DNA of 64,000 bases from Massariosphaeria phaeospora. Its lineage: Eukaryota; Ascomycota; Dothideomycetes; Pleosporales. The position numbers were made by a program, and so were the translations under genes. Location of the stretch: contig JAADJZ010000004.1 in NCBI GenBank assembly GCA_011032825.1, forward strand, positions 2,108,001 to 2,172,000, read 5' to 3'. The notes below the pieces were generated by a model, which saw only the letters and a program-made list of their open reading frames with translations, searched no databases and was not told the DNA's origin. This document shows, one piece after another, positions 1-11,240 of this stretch (position 1 is the first letter of the stretch; every line of letters begins with the position of its first letter).

Positions 1-57
1 CAAATTTTCGCCCATCACTGTCAATTGCCCCCATTCACTTTGTTAGCCGTATTTACA

Positions 58-1185
58 ATGAGCCAACGTCCCACTCGCCGCCGTGGGCGCGCTGCCGCCG
101 CAGCTGCCGCCGCCGATACGCAGAGTACCCAAACTTTCGAAGTAGAGATGCGTGAGCGCCGTGATCCATCGCCTGCACCCGCTGCAACCTCAGTCGCTCC
201 ATCCGCTACAGAGGGTGAATTGCCTGCCCCCGACGAAGCTCTCGACGCACGATTTGAAGATAACTTTAATAGGATTGACTAGGATCGGTTGCCCGACTAT
301 ATAGCGCCGCTGCGTACACAGAAACACCGGAAGTTGTGGATTTATCGTCATGGCTATCGCGTATGCCTCCGCCGGGCCCCTGAGCGGATATTTTTCGTGT
401 GCGCGTACTGCTATAGAGATAAAACGATAGACCGGAGAGGCGGTAGGTTGTACGACGTTAGTACATCAACTTCATCTGCTGCCCAGATTGCGCAGCAATA
501 CGAAAGCGTCAATTACAACGAGGAGAACTCGCCAGAGGACTATCTAGCTATCAACATATACGCAGCATAGTAAAAGCTTCAAAAGTACTAAAAGAAACTT
601 AATAACTTGCTAGCGTACTACGCCGCTACAATACTGCACCCAAACACGAAGTTCTACTATCAAAACTTATAGGCAGATTAACCTAGCTGGATTGCCTTAT
701 CAGATGCTGCTTTTTAGGCGCTATGGAGTGAGTACAAGCCGAAAGAAACTCTAGATTTAGAACGCCTACGCAAGAAAGTCAAGGTATTAGATATACAAGC
801 AAGCATTGATCTGCTTACAAATCCGGTACAAGGCAAAGCAGTTGCCAATAGCAGTAACGAGTACGAGCTTTGGAGACGAGAGCTTTATCTCCTATCAAAT
901 TACTCCCATTCAATTAACCCGATTGCCTATTGGATAGGCATGAAGCAGCTCTATCCTAACCTCAGCTAGCTAGCTATTGACGTACTATCAATTCCGGCAT
1001 CTAGCTGTAAGTGTAAACGTATGTTTAGTAAAGTCGGCGATTTCCTAGAGCCAAAGCGTAGAGCTTTGTTGCCTCAATTACTTGCGGCAATTCACTGTGT
1101 ACGATGCTGGCTTAGGGCTAGCTTCAAAGATAGAGCTACAACTCCGCTTACTAAAGAGGCAATTGATCAATTGTACAGTATATAG
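58..1185 (+). pseudogene. hAT-family transposase relic, internally deleted
   Basis: One reading frame runs for about 375 codons from the ATG at 58 with only point stops, the first being TAG at 280-282. The N-terminal part has an Arg/Ala-rich leader, then a W-x-Y-x-HGY segment and a C-x2-C pair near 400-410 that fit the BED-like zinc finger of hAT transposases. The C-terminal part (about 900-1135) reads as the hAT dimerisation domain, with LAIDVLSIPASS followed by KRMFSKVGDFLEPKRRALL. The DDE catalytic core that should lie between them, several hundred codons, is absent, and the frame jumps straight to the C-terminal region near 575. It is therefore a non-autonomous, decayed copy. Most stops replace Trp or Gln codons, as RIP would produce. 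The family call is firm; element ends were not found, and the 5' end may lie outside the window. Confidence 0.8.
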
Positions 1186-1424
1186 AACTAGGGTAATAGC
1201 GCCTAGGCAATTTTATACAAATCTAACCTCCCTCCTATCTGCCGGCAATTTCCGCTATTTGGATTACAGTCTATCAATCTGTTTGCAGTCTATTAATCTG
1301 ATCTCAATCAGGCCAAAAGTTGTTGATTAGTTAGTTAATCAATTCAATTTACTTCTCTTGAAAACACTAGTCAAATCAGGCTAGAGGCCTCGGCCTAACT
1401 AACTTGATTAATAGCAACTGTAGA

Positions 1425-1952
1425 AAAGAGGCGCTTTTGCTTCGGGTAGAAAACAAAGTCTAGTTGCAGTATAGCAAACACATCTCTAATAAGCGCCTAA
1501 ATAAGAAACTTGACTAAAAAAACGGCAAGTATACAGTCCTAGAAGTTAAATCCCTAGGCAATGTCGTTTTGGATACTCTACCAGAGATAAGTCCGACATT
1601 TCCAATAGATAGGCTAAGACTTGCGGCAAATAATCCGCTGGAGGGACAAAAGACCTCTAACTGAAGACTAGGCAGCATTACGGTAGAAAGCGAGCAAGAG
1701 TAGTTCGTCGAACGCATTACAGGAGAACGCCGGAAAGCAGTCGGAAGAGAACGGCAGCTCGAGTATCTCGTGAAATGGACTGGCTATAACCAGCCTACAT
1801 GGGAACCAGCGCTAGAACTCGAAGACACAGAAGCTTTATCCACCTAGCAAAAATTTTCGGCGGCCTACCAGGACGCTGATGGGAAATTGCCAAAAGACTT
1901 TCGAAACGGCACGCCTTTAGAAAGGACGCTAGAGCGCCGACGAAGTAAGTAA
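1425..1952 (+). pseudogene. Ty3/gypsy chromovirus polyprotein 3' end (integrase C-terminus and chromodomain)
   Basis: A single frame of about 176 codons with several TAG/TAA/TGA stops. Its first part reads like the integrase C-terminal GPY/F region (KYTVLEVKSLGNVVLDT, then FPIDRLRLA). It is followed by a chromodomain: VERI, then RQLEYLVKWTGYNQPTWEP, then EDTEAL. This order, integrase then chromodomain at the very end of Pol, defines the chromovirus branch of Ty3/gypsy retrotransposons. Reverse transcriptase, RNase H, protease and Gag are not present, so only the 3' end survives. The stops sit where Trp or Gln is expected, consistent with RIP. It lies directly upstream of a probable LTR. Confidence 0.85.
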
Positions 1953-1980
1953 ATCGCTACAGACTAGAGAAGAGGGCTTA

Positions 1981-2277
1981 TGTAATAAGCTAGAAGCCCT
2001 ATGAATTGCCTCGGTCGTAGGACTTCGGTGGATCTCGGAGCTGACATACAGCGCCTAGGTGAGCTCCGCACTCCTCCGGGTAAGCTCCGCAAACTCGCTA
2101 GCTCGGTATATTGACGATATATTGCCCGCGGCTACAAACGCTTTAGGCCTCCGGTAGAGCACCGATAGCCGCCCGGCGAGGGGTATATAGAGTTGCTTCG
2201 CTCTCGCTGTAGATAGACTTTATCGAATTCATTACATTCTTTATCTAGAACCTGCTTTCCTAGGCGATCCCCTTTCA
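1981..2277 (+). repeat. Probable 3' LTR of the chromovirus remnant
   Basis: The segment begins TGTAAT immediately after a purine-rich stretch (about 1961-1976) that could be the polypurine tract. That stretch follows the chromodomain stop by a few bases. The segment ends in TTTCA. It contains a TATA box (GGGTATATAG at 2181-2190) followed by a CT-rich start region, as expected for an LTR promoter. The matching 5' LTR is not in the window, so the boundaries rest only on TG...CA ends and position. Confidence 0.5.
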
Positions 2278-2479
2278 TGCTAAGCTTGTTTGCAACTGCC
2301 TGCAAAACGAGCTTGCTACTAGCTATTAAAACGTCGTAAATAGTACTTTCTAGCTTCGCTTTTAGTATTGTGCCTAGCTTGAAAATACTGTAGCTAGGCT
2401 TATTTTTCTTTAAGTAACGCTTAGTAGCAGAAATTAAGCTTGTTGTATAAAAAACTCTACGGCTAATAAACTAGTAATA

Positions 2480-3310
2480 GTAATAGTAGAGTAGTAAATA
2501 GGTATAGGTTGAGTTAAAGTTGAGTTAGCTTACGTAAGACTCTAGTGCTAACCTAACCTATACCTACGCTAAAACTAAATAGCGTAAGTTAAAGTTAAGT
2601 TAGCACAAACCTCTACAATTCTATATTTTAATATATTTTCTTTTTATAATTATAACAGCTAGTTATAATAGGTTTATTAACCTAAAGGTAGTACCTATAA
2701 CCTAACTTTAACCTACGCTTTGATTACTCTAACTTAATTTTAACCTTAGGTCTGTGTACGCTGGCGAATGGGTAGAGAGTACCTATCGATAGGTATAGGT
2801 TGAGTTATGAGTCGCACAGACCTTGGGTTAAAGTTGAGTTAGAGTTAACCTAGCGTAGGTAGGGGTTGAGTTAGAGTAGTCAAAGCTTTGGGTTGAAAGT
2901 TGAGTTAGGGTTACCTAAATAGTTAAGAAACTGTAATAAGTAAATGTGATAAATATACATAGAAAACTTAATATTAATATAGGTTGTAAATATTATGTAA
3001 GACCTAACTACAACCCTAAGCTTTGACCACTCTAACTCAACCTCTACTCAAGCTGCTTAGTAACTAGCGCGGGTTAAGGCTAGAGTTGAGTTGAGGTCTG
3101 ACGTAAGCTAACTCAACTCTAACTCAACCTCTACCTATTTACCAGCCTAGGTCTGTGCGACTCTAACTTAACTTATACTCAACGATAAGTACTCTCTACT
3201 TATTCGCTAGCGTAAACTTAACCTATACCTATTTACTACTTTAGGTTTGTGCAACTCTAACTTAACTTATACCTAACAATAAGTACTTTCTACTTATTCG
3301 CTAGCGTAAG
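2480..3310. repeat. Cluster of degenerate inverted and direct repeats built on GAGTTAGAGT-type motifs
   Basis: AT-rich non-coding DNA. A module of about 70 bp (TCTGTGCGACTC... CTACTTATTCGCTAGCGTA) occurs as two direct copies at about 3147-3215 and 3240-3309. It occurs once inverted at about 2754-2826. Longer arms carrying GGTTGAGTTAGAG, a TCAAAGCTTTGGGTTG-like block and their complements lie on either side of about 2950, so the whole region is a rough palindrome. Copies differ mainly by C-to-T or G-to-A changes. It could be a decayed foldback or MITE-like element, or several nested insertions. No open frame was seen. Confidence 0.6.
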
Positions 3311-4000
3311 TAATAGTAGTAGCATGCTTAATAGATACAACTTAGGTTACTGCGCGCAGCAACGCAATAGCTATAGCAATAGATCTAGCTTTTCTTATAC
3401 TTGTAGCTCTTTAGAAACAGTTAGTACTTGTTTAAGCAATTTTAATTAATACTGTTGTATTTATCTATAAAGTAAGCGTTGAAAGCTTTAATTTTATTAT
3501 TTTTATTATTTTTAAGTGCTTTAGAAGCTGCAGCAGTAGCATGCTCGCTACTTTTAAGCAGCGCAACAATAAAGTCTTTAGCGCGCAACTTTTAAATACG
3601 CGCTTTAAATGTAAGTGCCTGTAACTTGCTTACAAAAGCTTAAAAAGCGTTTGTAATAAGCGAAAAAAAATAAAAAAATGCAGCAAGTACTTAAGAGTTA
3701 ATAAGAATTAGCTAACTAGCAGTGCTTCTAGCGCGTTTTTTTAAGCAAGATAACGCGTTAGAACAAGCGCGTTTTATAGATTTTTTAGCAACGATAGGCA
3801 TAAATACAACAGCAAGTAAGTAGTAATAAAACACCAAAAAATTTGAGTATATAGTTAAGTAGTAGATTAATAGAGTTAAAAGTATTGTCTATGTAAAAAA
3901 ACGCATTAAAGTAAGTAATTACCTAAGCTACCTACAACTACAACACTAAAAAAGTATTATAAAATAGCTTTTAATGCAAAATTAATAGCTTCAACGCTTA
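3311..4000. other. AT-rich DNA without recognisable gene
   Basis: Very AT-rich sequence with no conserved protein fragment I can recognise on either strand. It is probably heavily mutated repeat DNA. It ends at the TA target site of the pogo element. Confidence 0.5.
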
Positions 4001-5853
4001 ACGTATTAGATTACCGAGCCGGCTAGATTACCAAGCTAGCTACTTTTTCTTGGCACTACCAACTCTATTATCGGCCTACGATGCTTCAACCAAGCAACGC
4101 AATACTTACTAAACAAAAAAGCAAAATTAATATCGCAATCTAAGCTTATAAAGCTAGCTAATTTTAAAGTCTACAACGCGCTGCTGCATTGTTTAACGTT
4201 AATTACTAAAGACTCTCTAATTAGCTCAACAGAATTGCATTTTGACTTTAAACACGACTTAATTGCTAAAAGCTTACTGCAACTAAAGAGCAAACAATTG
4301 TTCAATATATTCTCGACTTTAATTCGCGAGAATTTGCTTCTCAGCTGTCTGAGGTGGGAGATATAGAAAATAAACTAATAGCTACGCAAAGTACGGTAGA
4401 GAGCTAGTAGGCAAAAAATAGGCTACAAGATTTGTATCGCGTTTAGGCGAGCTCAAGATAGCTTTTAATCGAGCAAAGAACCGGCAGAGAATACAACAGG
4501 AAAATTCTAAAGTAATTAGCGCGTAGTTTAAGCTTGTTAAGAATACTAAAGCTAAGTACAGCATCTACAAGAATAACGTGCACAACTTCGATAAAACTAG
4601 CTTCTAAATAGGCGTAATTAGGTTTATAAAAGTCGTTACAAGCTCTCAAAAACGTACTCAACTTAATCTAATCCAGCTAGGCAATTGAGAGTAGGTAATA
4701 GTTATCTAAAGCATCTGCGCCGCAGAGTACGCGATTCCGCCGTTTATTATCTACAAAAAGCGCGTTTACATTTTAGCATAGTACGAGAAGAATTTTATAC
4801 CTAGCAATTAGAAGCTTTTAGTCTTTAAAAACGGCTAGACAAACAACGCTTTAGTTTTAAATAGTTAGAGCATTTTAACGCGCATACAAAAGCGCGTTAG
4901 GTAGAGAAGTATTAGCTGCTTATTCTAGACGGCTATAAGAGCTACTAATCTTAGAATTTTAAAAACTATTGCTTTGAAAACAAGATCTTTACGCTTTGCA
5001 TGCTAGCTTATTTATTCTATATTCTCTAGCTGCTAGATGTAGTCTGCTTTTTGCTGCTAAAACTAAAGTACTCTCAACGCGTTTGAGACTTAGCGCGCTA
5101 GCGCGTTTTCTATATTAACAAAAAAAGCTTTTTACTAGCCTTTAGAAACGCGTTTTTTAAAGTGTTTACAACAAAAAACTGTAAAAAAGCCTTTAAAGTT
5201 TTAAAGCTAGTCTTTATTAATGCGTAGGTAGTACTTAATTGCTTTAAAGTATAGCTACGTACCTCGCTACTACTTCTCGCACTAGAAACGCCGTAGCAGT
5301 CAAAGACTCTAAGCAATACGCTTAAATTTAGATCGCAATTAAAGCTTATTACTACTAAGCTTGGTTCCTCTCTATTATCTCTAAAGAATAGAGTTAACTA
5401 GCTTGTCAAAAAGTCTTACTAGATAGCCTATTAGGTTAAGCTAATGCGCGATCGAATCTCTAGCCTTAAAAAGACTATTAAAGAAGCAACAAAAAAAAAA
5501 TTACAAAAACAGAAGCGGATTTAGACAGGTAGCACAATAGAGTATAGTAACAGATTAGCGCAGGTAGCTGCTAAAGCGTCTACAGCACTTTAGCTATCAA
5601 AGAAAGCGCGTAGTAGAGAGAGTTAAAAAAGAGCACAACTAGCTCTACGGCGCTGTAAAAACTGTGGTGATACAGGGCACAATGCCCGAACGTGCTAAAA
5701 GGATACAGAAGAAGCTTCTGAATCTGGAGCTAGCACGACGTACGCAGGTTCCTTGTTCGATAGCGATTAATTTGATGTTCTTTGAGATGAGTTGGTTGTG
5801 CCAAGGAAAAGTGGCCGGCTCGGTGATCTGGCCGGCTCGGTGATCCAATACGT
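4001..5853 (+). mobile_element. pogo/Fot1 (Tc1/mariner superfamily) DNA transposon, copy 1
   Basis: An element of 1,853 bp flanked by TA on both sides (3999-4000 and 5854-5855), the target-site duplication typical of Tc1/mariner elements. Terminal inverted repeats of about 45 bp lie at 4001-4045 and 5809-5853. The right repeat contains two tandem GCCGGCTCGGTGATC motifs. The left repeat has the same layout but with C-to-T/G-to-A changes. Inside is a decayed transposase gene on the plus strand. The dense transition mutations mark it as RIP-inactivated. Confidence 0.85.
4081..5790 (+). pseudogene. pogo/Fot1-like DDE transposase with C-terminal zinc knuckle, RIP-inactivated
   Basis: The frame opens with ATG at 4081. 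It reads through a Psq/CENP-B type helix-turn-helix region (SKINIAI, then SLQRAAALFNV, then TATKEQTIVQYILDF). Next comes the start of the DDE_1 catalytic domain (VHNFDKTSF near 4570, then YAIPPFIIYK). The hallmark second block follows, with HFNAHTKAR, LLILDGYKSY and NKIFTLCML between about 4875 and 5010. Near 5654-5695 a C-x2-C-x4-H-x4-C zinc knuckle (CKNCGDTGHNARTC) closes the protein, as in many fungal Fot1-like transposases. At least two frameshifts, near 4395 and 4860, and many TAG/TAA stops make it non-functional. Confidence 0.85.
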
Positions 5854-6270
5854 TACCTATTTTTATATGTAAAAGTACCTAGCTGACCTAGCCAAATACG
5901 GCTTTTGCTACACCTCCAGCCGGCTGGATACCTATTTTTCGCGGCCTTCGGCCGGCTGGCTGGATATCTATGTTGATGAGGCTAGCCTTCAAGCCATCCG
6001 GCTAGCCGTATTGTTGACAAGTTTGCCTATGTGAGAAGGAGCACTGCTTGTTCACATAATGGGTGGCGATATATACCTAAGCAGGTGTCAATAGATAGCA
6101 CGTGTGTGTTCTGAGCGAAGTGGAATATATAAAGGGGAAGATAGGGAGAAAGCTCCCTTCTATGGCGCACTTACTTAAAACACAAGTCAACAATCGCCAC
6201 TTCTCAAACCGCCCCTATACCCTCTCCCTCTCCCCATCCCAGACAAACCCCGTCTCTCTCCCCTTCGCCC
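5854..6270. other. Intergenic DNA between mobile element and methyltransferase 3' end
   Basis: Non-coding. A short inverted or direct GCCGGCTGGATA motif recurs between about 5920 and 5970. From 6200 on the sequence becomes pyrimidine-rich, as 3' UTR sequence of the minus-strand gene that ends at 6271. Confidence 0.4.
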
Positions 6271-7380
6271 TCACACCCTCCCCGCAACCACCACCTCAAA
6301 CGTCGGCCTCTCCAACCACCCATCCCAATACCCCTCCTCCCTCGCCCTCGCCCCCTCCCCCCTCGGCACCACCGCCTCCCTCCACTCCAACCACAGCCCC
6401 GCCTGCCTCGCACACCTCTCATACACCTCCGCGCGAAACTGAAAAACATCAAACTGCACCACCGGCTCCGTATGCGCGACGACCCTCGCGCGAATCCCGA
6501 CCTCTTCCCCAGTATCCGGTGCCACATAGCGCTCCTCCAGCACCTTTACATCCAAGCCGTAAAACCCCGTCTTCGGCTCCCGCATGCACTTGTCGTGCGC
6601 GTTGGTCGTGAGGCCAACAAAGCGCGCGTCACTAGTGTGCGCGAGCTGCTGCGCGATGACGCGGAACATGTTTGTGAGCTCGGCTTCCGTGCCCGCGTAG
6701 TTGAGGAACCAGCCTGCGAACACGATGTCGAAGGCGGAGGGCGCGAGGGGCAGCGTGGAAGGCTTGCTGCAGTCGGCGACGGCGAAGTGCAGCGTTGGGT
6801 GCGTGGACGCCGGGTAGCTGGCTAGGGCGCCGGCGATCATGACGGGCGAGATGTCGAAGGCGTGAACGGAGGTGGCGCCGAGGGAGGAGAGGAGCGCGGT
6901 GTAGCGGCCGGTGCCGCAGGCGAGGTCTGAGGATGCGGTTAGCATGTGGTATGGAGGTATGAGCGGGCAAGGGATGAGGATGAGTTGGGGTTCCGGGGGT
7001 GGAAGAGATTCTGTGCTCATGGAGATGGGATGATATATCACGTGAGACTAGCCCCCCAAATGGGTGAATCACCTGACCTTCCATCCCATCTTCCACATCA
7101 TCCCGCATCCACCCCTGCCCCTAGCATCTTCTCCAGACATGTTGTATACTTCCAATATCCCCCTTCCAAACAAAAATGAAATCCGCCGCCTACCCAAACA
7201 CCTCTTCCCCCTCACATCCCCCAACGCAGCCACCACACTCGGCCTCTCCGGCTCCACCGCCGGCAACTCATGCATGCCATTATACCGCGTGCCGATTTGA
7301 TCGTACTGCGTATTCTGCGTGCTTTTAACACCCTCGCCGTCGCGTGTGTCCTTCCCCGGTTCCGCCTCGCTTGACGCCAT
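6271..7380 (-). CDS. Class I SAM-dependent methyltransferase
   Basis: Two exons, 7380-7194 and 6926-6271, give 280 residues. The 267-bp intron is long for this window, but its removal restores motif I exactly: KRCL joins DLACGTGRYT, the glycine-rich SAM-binding loop at about residue 63. Later motifs are visible: a DCSK acidic region, FDIVFAGWFLNYA as post-motif II, and MFRVIAQQL in the helix that follows. The pattern fits the ubiE/toxA-like group of small-molecule methyltransferases. The substrate cannot be told from sequence. The start ATG at 7378-7380 precedes an acidic leader and the YDQIGTRY segment typical of such proteins. It is transcribed in the same direction as the transporter upstream but separated from it by about 700 bp. 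Confidence 0.85.
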
Positions 7381-8114
7381 CGTGATTCGTTCGATCCGAG
7401 GTCGGTCGATCGCAGACGGAAGAAGCGGCAGGGTTTATCGCGGTTCGATCGTGCGTGGATGAAGTGTTGTTGATTCGTGGATTTGCGCGGAAACTTGGTG
7501 TAAGAATCAGAGATGGCGACGGGTGGAAAGCGGGGTAGACAGCGCGCTGTTCATCGGGCTCCAGTAGTTTAGTCTAGCCGTACGGCACGTCAAAAGGAAA
7601 TCTCAGCGACACGAGCGCAGTAGCAAACAACGTTAATGCTACGATCGAAATCTCCAGTCTACACTATGTAAGCCTATTGCTCAGCAATTTTGGAACCGTC
7701 GGCGGCGGCGACGGTGACGTAGTAGTGTTGATGTGCCGTGGAGTCTTTGCGTGAGAAGGGCATTGGACAGCCGCACTATGCGCTTGAAGTCAAGCATAAC
7801 ACGGAGATCAGTTAGGGTAGATAGAGTGTGTAACCAAAACACGACAATGTGCGCAGTGAGTGTAGAAAGTGGGCCCCGGGATTACCGAATCGAGTAAACC
7901 GAACAGTTTCTCTCATACTCCTCAATCGAGACCGAGAAAATTCACGGTTGGTACTTGACAGTGGAAACTGTATAAGCGAAAATTGAGTAGTTATCAGGAT
8001 TCATTGAGTGTGCATCGGTAGTGGTATCTGGCCCGTGTCTTGTATGTCTAGCATCCATCATATGCAGCACATGCACCGTACGAACTCATTGAGATCTCAT
8101 ACGCATACAAACAC
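7381..8114. other. Intergenic region upstream of the methyltransferase
   Basis: About 730 bp between two minus-strand genes: promoter of the methyltransferase on the left, 3' UTR of the transporter on the right. No coding frame, RNA gene or clear motif was found. Confidence 0.4.
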
Positions 8115-9767
8115 CTACTTAGTCGCCACCACGGGGGTATCACCAACCTCAAGCGCCGTAGCACCATCCTTCTCATCAAGCGACGCCCCATGCCCCTCCT
8201 CGATATCCTTCGGCACCGCGACCGCAATCGGCGGCCCCACAGTCTCAAAGTGGCGACCCCGTCTCTCGGGGCCGAAAGCAGTCGTAGTCGCAATACCGAG
8301 CGCAATAATGGCAGTCGCAATGCCCATCGTCGGGCCGTAAGCCGGTGCCAATTTCCCCTGGTTCGTGCGCACCAGATTGCCCTCGGCGATGGCATTGACA
8401 ATCTGTGCGGAGGGGGACGAGATCATGTTTCCGAGTTGGTACGTGATGCCAGGGAAACTGGAGCGGAAGGCTGGAGGCGAGAGTTCGTTGAGATGGATAG
8501 GGATTACGCCCCAGGCACCTTGCACGAAGAACTGGATGAAGAATCCTGATGCGGACAGGCTACGTTCGCCCTCGGGCAGGATCCACGCGGGAATCATGCA
8601 TGCAGATAGAATGGCGGCGACGATGATGGCGCGACGACGGCCGAAGAACTGGGAGAGGTAGCCAATGATGGTTCCGCCGACGCAGGCTCCGGTCTTCATG
8701 AGAATCGAAGCGCGGGTCGCGGGAGAATTGGGGAGATGCTTCTGGGTAAGCATAAATGTGGTGTAACTATCCTGACTGGTGTGGGAGTAGTAGTTGAACT
8801 ATTCAGCGGTTAGCTCTACTTCTCATAACTCGACATACTTAGTCACATACCCATGTCATGAGGATGACGCAGTAGATGCACATCTTCCATTCCTGGCGAA
8901 GCATCTTCTTCGTCTCGATCCAGAAAACGCCAGGCGCCTTAGCACTCTTGCCCGCCTTCTTCGCTTCGATGAACTGCTTGGACTCCGGGAAACAGATTCG
9001 GATGAGTCCAACTCCGATCGAGATGCCGGCACCGATCCAGAACACAGTCTTCCAGCTTTCCGTCGAGCCGCCAACTCCGAGGTTTGCGCAGGCTGCAATA
9101 ACGTATCCGAATGAGTAGCCTTGTTGCAGAATGCCGCTCATGAGACCTCGCGCATTGGTACTATCACGGGTCAACCTTCATCCTACACTTTTCGAAAAAA
9201 CTAAACTTACGGGCAGTTTTCCAGGGCCATTGCAATAGCGTTACCGTATACCCCACCCATGAAAAGCCCAAACAAGCTCCGCACTGCAAGGAACTGCTGG
9301 AATGTTGCCGCATAGATCGTTGCAATCTGTAGTAAGCCAAGAATGATCATGTTGATCACCATTGGCCATTTGCGACCGAACCTGTCTCCGGCAAGACCGA
9401 AAACCGCTGCGCCAATAGAACGCAACAGCAGGGTGAGCGTGATGGCCGTTGTGATATCGGTGTTTGTGCGATGGTAGTACTTGGCGAGCTTCGTGGTTTG
9501 AATGGAGAGCGCATGGAAGTCGAAGGCATCGGCAGCCCATGCACAGAAGCCGACGATAAAGTAGAGCCAGTCCTTTGCACCAAGCTGCGCCAACAGGCTG
9601 ATCGGGTTCTTCAACGGGTCGGGATCTTGCCATTCGGTGTGCTCCTCGCCGAAATCGTTCGTCACAACGGTTCGCTGCTTCCAGATGAAGAGGTCTCTCC
9701 ACGACTGCTTTGCGGTGGGGAGGATACCTTTTGCGACGGGGTCTGCGGTTTCGTTGGTGGTCGCCAT
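8115..9767 (-). CDS. Jen1-type monocarboxylate/proton symporter (MFS)
   Basis: Three exons, 9767-9211, 9160-8851 and 8798-8115, give 516 residues. The 50- and 52-bp introns have GTAAGT and GTATGT donors. Members of this family import lactate, pyruvate or related acids across the plasma membrane with protons. Removing the second intron creates NYYSHTSQDSYTT, which fits the Jen1 signature N-x-x-[ST]-H-x-[ST]-Q-D-x-x-x-T. Other support comes from WAADAFDFHALSI in the first helix, the MFS motif GDRFGRKWP, and ARGLMSGILQQGYSFGY. The N-terminus (WRDLFIWKQRT) is cytosolic. An in-frame upstream ATG at 9821 would add 18 residues, but the ATG at 9767 has a better context and fits family N-termini. Family members are usually glucose-repressed. 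Confidence 0.92.
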
Positions 9768-11240
9768 CGTGGTGTGTAGTACAATCTCGACCGAACTGAT
9801 CCAAAAGAAGTAGAATGGCACGCCCTAAATATGGAGGAATCGTGAGGATATCAGGGAGGGGAGTTGCGGGTTATATAGCTGCCCACTGGTGTGCAGCTGC
9901 CAGCCGTCTGTCCAAAGGTTGACAAGGGCGGGACACCAGGTTGTTCCCAAGATCTGCAGCCTCTCACCGACTCTGTCAAATCAGAAATGGTCAGGTGTAC
10001 CGCATCGGTGGATGTTGTACGTGCCAAGGGATGCCAAGTTGCCCAGAGGAGCAGGTGGTGATGCGATGCAACCACTCTCACGAAGCCAAGGGCACTAAGC
10101 ATTGCCTGCAGGCAAGGCGCTCGAGACGCTCGAGTAAGAAGCGCGGAAGAAACCCTGGTCTGGCAAAGGCCCAAGCTATGATTGTGTTTCCGCGATGGTG
10201 ATCGTTCTTCTTGCGATGTCTGCCACCCCGTGGGGAATGTTCTCTCGCACGGATGATACCCCGCGTTGGAACTCCACGTTGAAGGAAGTGTTGCACAAAA
10301 GCGCCATCTGTGGACGTGTACGCCGTCCCAATAGCTCCTCTTCACATCACATATTCCTTAGTCGTAGTGGGTAGCTACTTGGTCGTTCATCGAAGCCTTC
10401 TTCGCCGCCTCGTCGCAGTCCTTGTTTGGAAGAAGCTCCGCCGAGGACGGTTGCCGTGCTCTTAGCCGTGCGCTGGGCAGTTCATCCCGCTCGTCAGCGC
10501 GCTCGTGCGTGCCGAAGCTTCAGCCATTTCCTTGTACGCCGAGCATTGGCAGACGGCACGTACGACAGCCAAGACACCAACTTGCGGGGCCGAGCTGGCG
10601 ACAGCGTCAGCGGAGCGGCTTGGGCGGCCTTCTTTCAACCGTCATCGTGAACCTGACTGCGTGAGTAGATGAGCCGAGTTCCAGGGCGACGTTGGGCGAG
10701 CTGACAGACTCTCGATGGAGTGATATTCTTGGAATTTATATCAAGGGCAAGAGTACCAAGCTGAGCCGTTGTCATAAAGGGATCCGGCGGCATCGGCCAG
10801 CAGATTCGGACCGATGTGATGAAAACAAGCCGCTGAGGGGTGGGTCGCACGAGAACGGAGCAGCAATCCGGGTGTCTACTGGACCAGTTCGCCCGAAAAC
10901 TCTAGAGGATAGTTAGTAAATTTCCAAGCACATGGAAGGCGACGGAGCAACATGGAGTGCGGTGCGGGTTGGTGTGTGAAGACGATGTGTGTAGGTGCTG
11001 AGGGTGCCAGAAAGAGCCGCCGACGCCCCCGCTGCGGGGAACGACGCTAGAGGCAGCGGCGATTGCCCTGGAAGGCCACCCGTCACGTCTAACTCCTTAC
11101 ACCTCACACCTTCAAACCCATCACTGACCATCAAGACTATCATCACTGTCGCTAACATATGTAGAGTCATTCCAAACGCCGTGTCGTAATCGACTGTCGT
11201 ACCACACGGCACTGCTTCCGCAGCTGATTTCATCGATGAT
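9768..11240. other. Long intergenic region upstream of the Jen1-like gene
   Basis: No convincing gene. Open frames here have no recognisable motif and overlap in several frames. A GTGGGG hexamer, matching the SYGGRG consensus for CreA/Mig1-type carbon repressors, lies at 10230-10235. A single match of this length is expected by chance. Confidence 0.35.

Noticed and set aside
6102..6611. Proline-rich frame of 169 codons on the plus strand
   Set aside because: It is the antisense shadow of the methyltransferase 3' end and its pyrimidine-rich 3' flank; composition explains it.
10230..10235. CreA site upstream of the Jen1-like gene
   Set aside because: A single six-base match at more than 450 bp from the start is expected by chance; mentioned only as a note.
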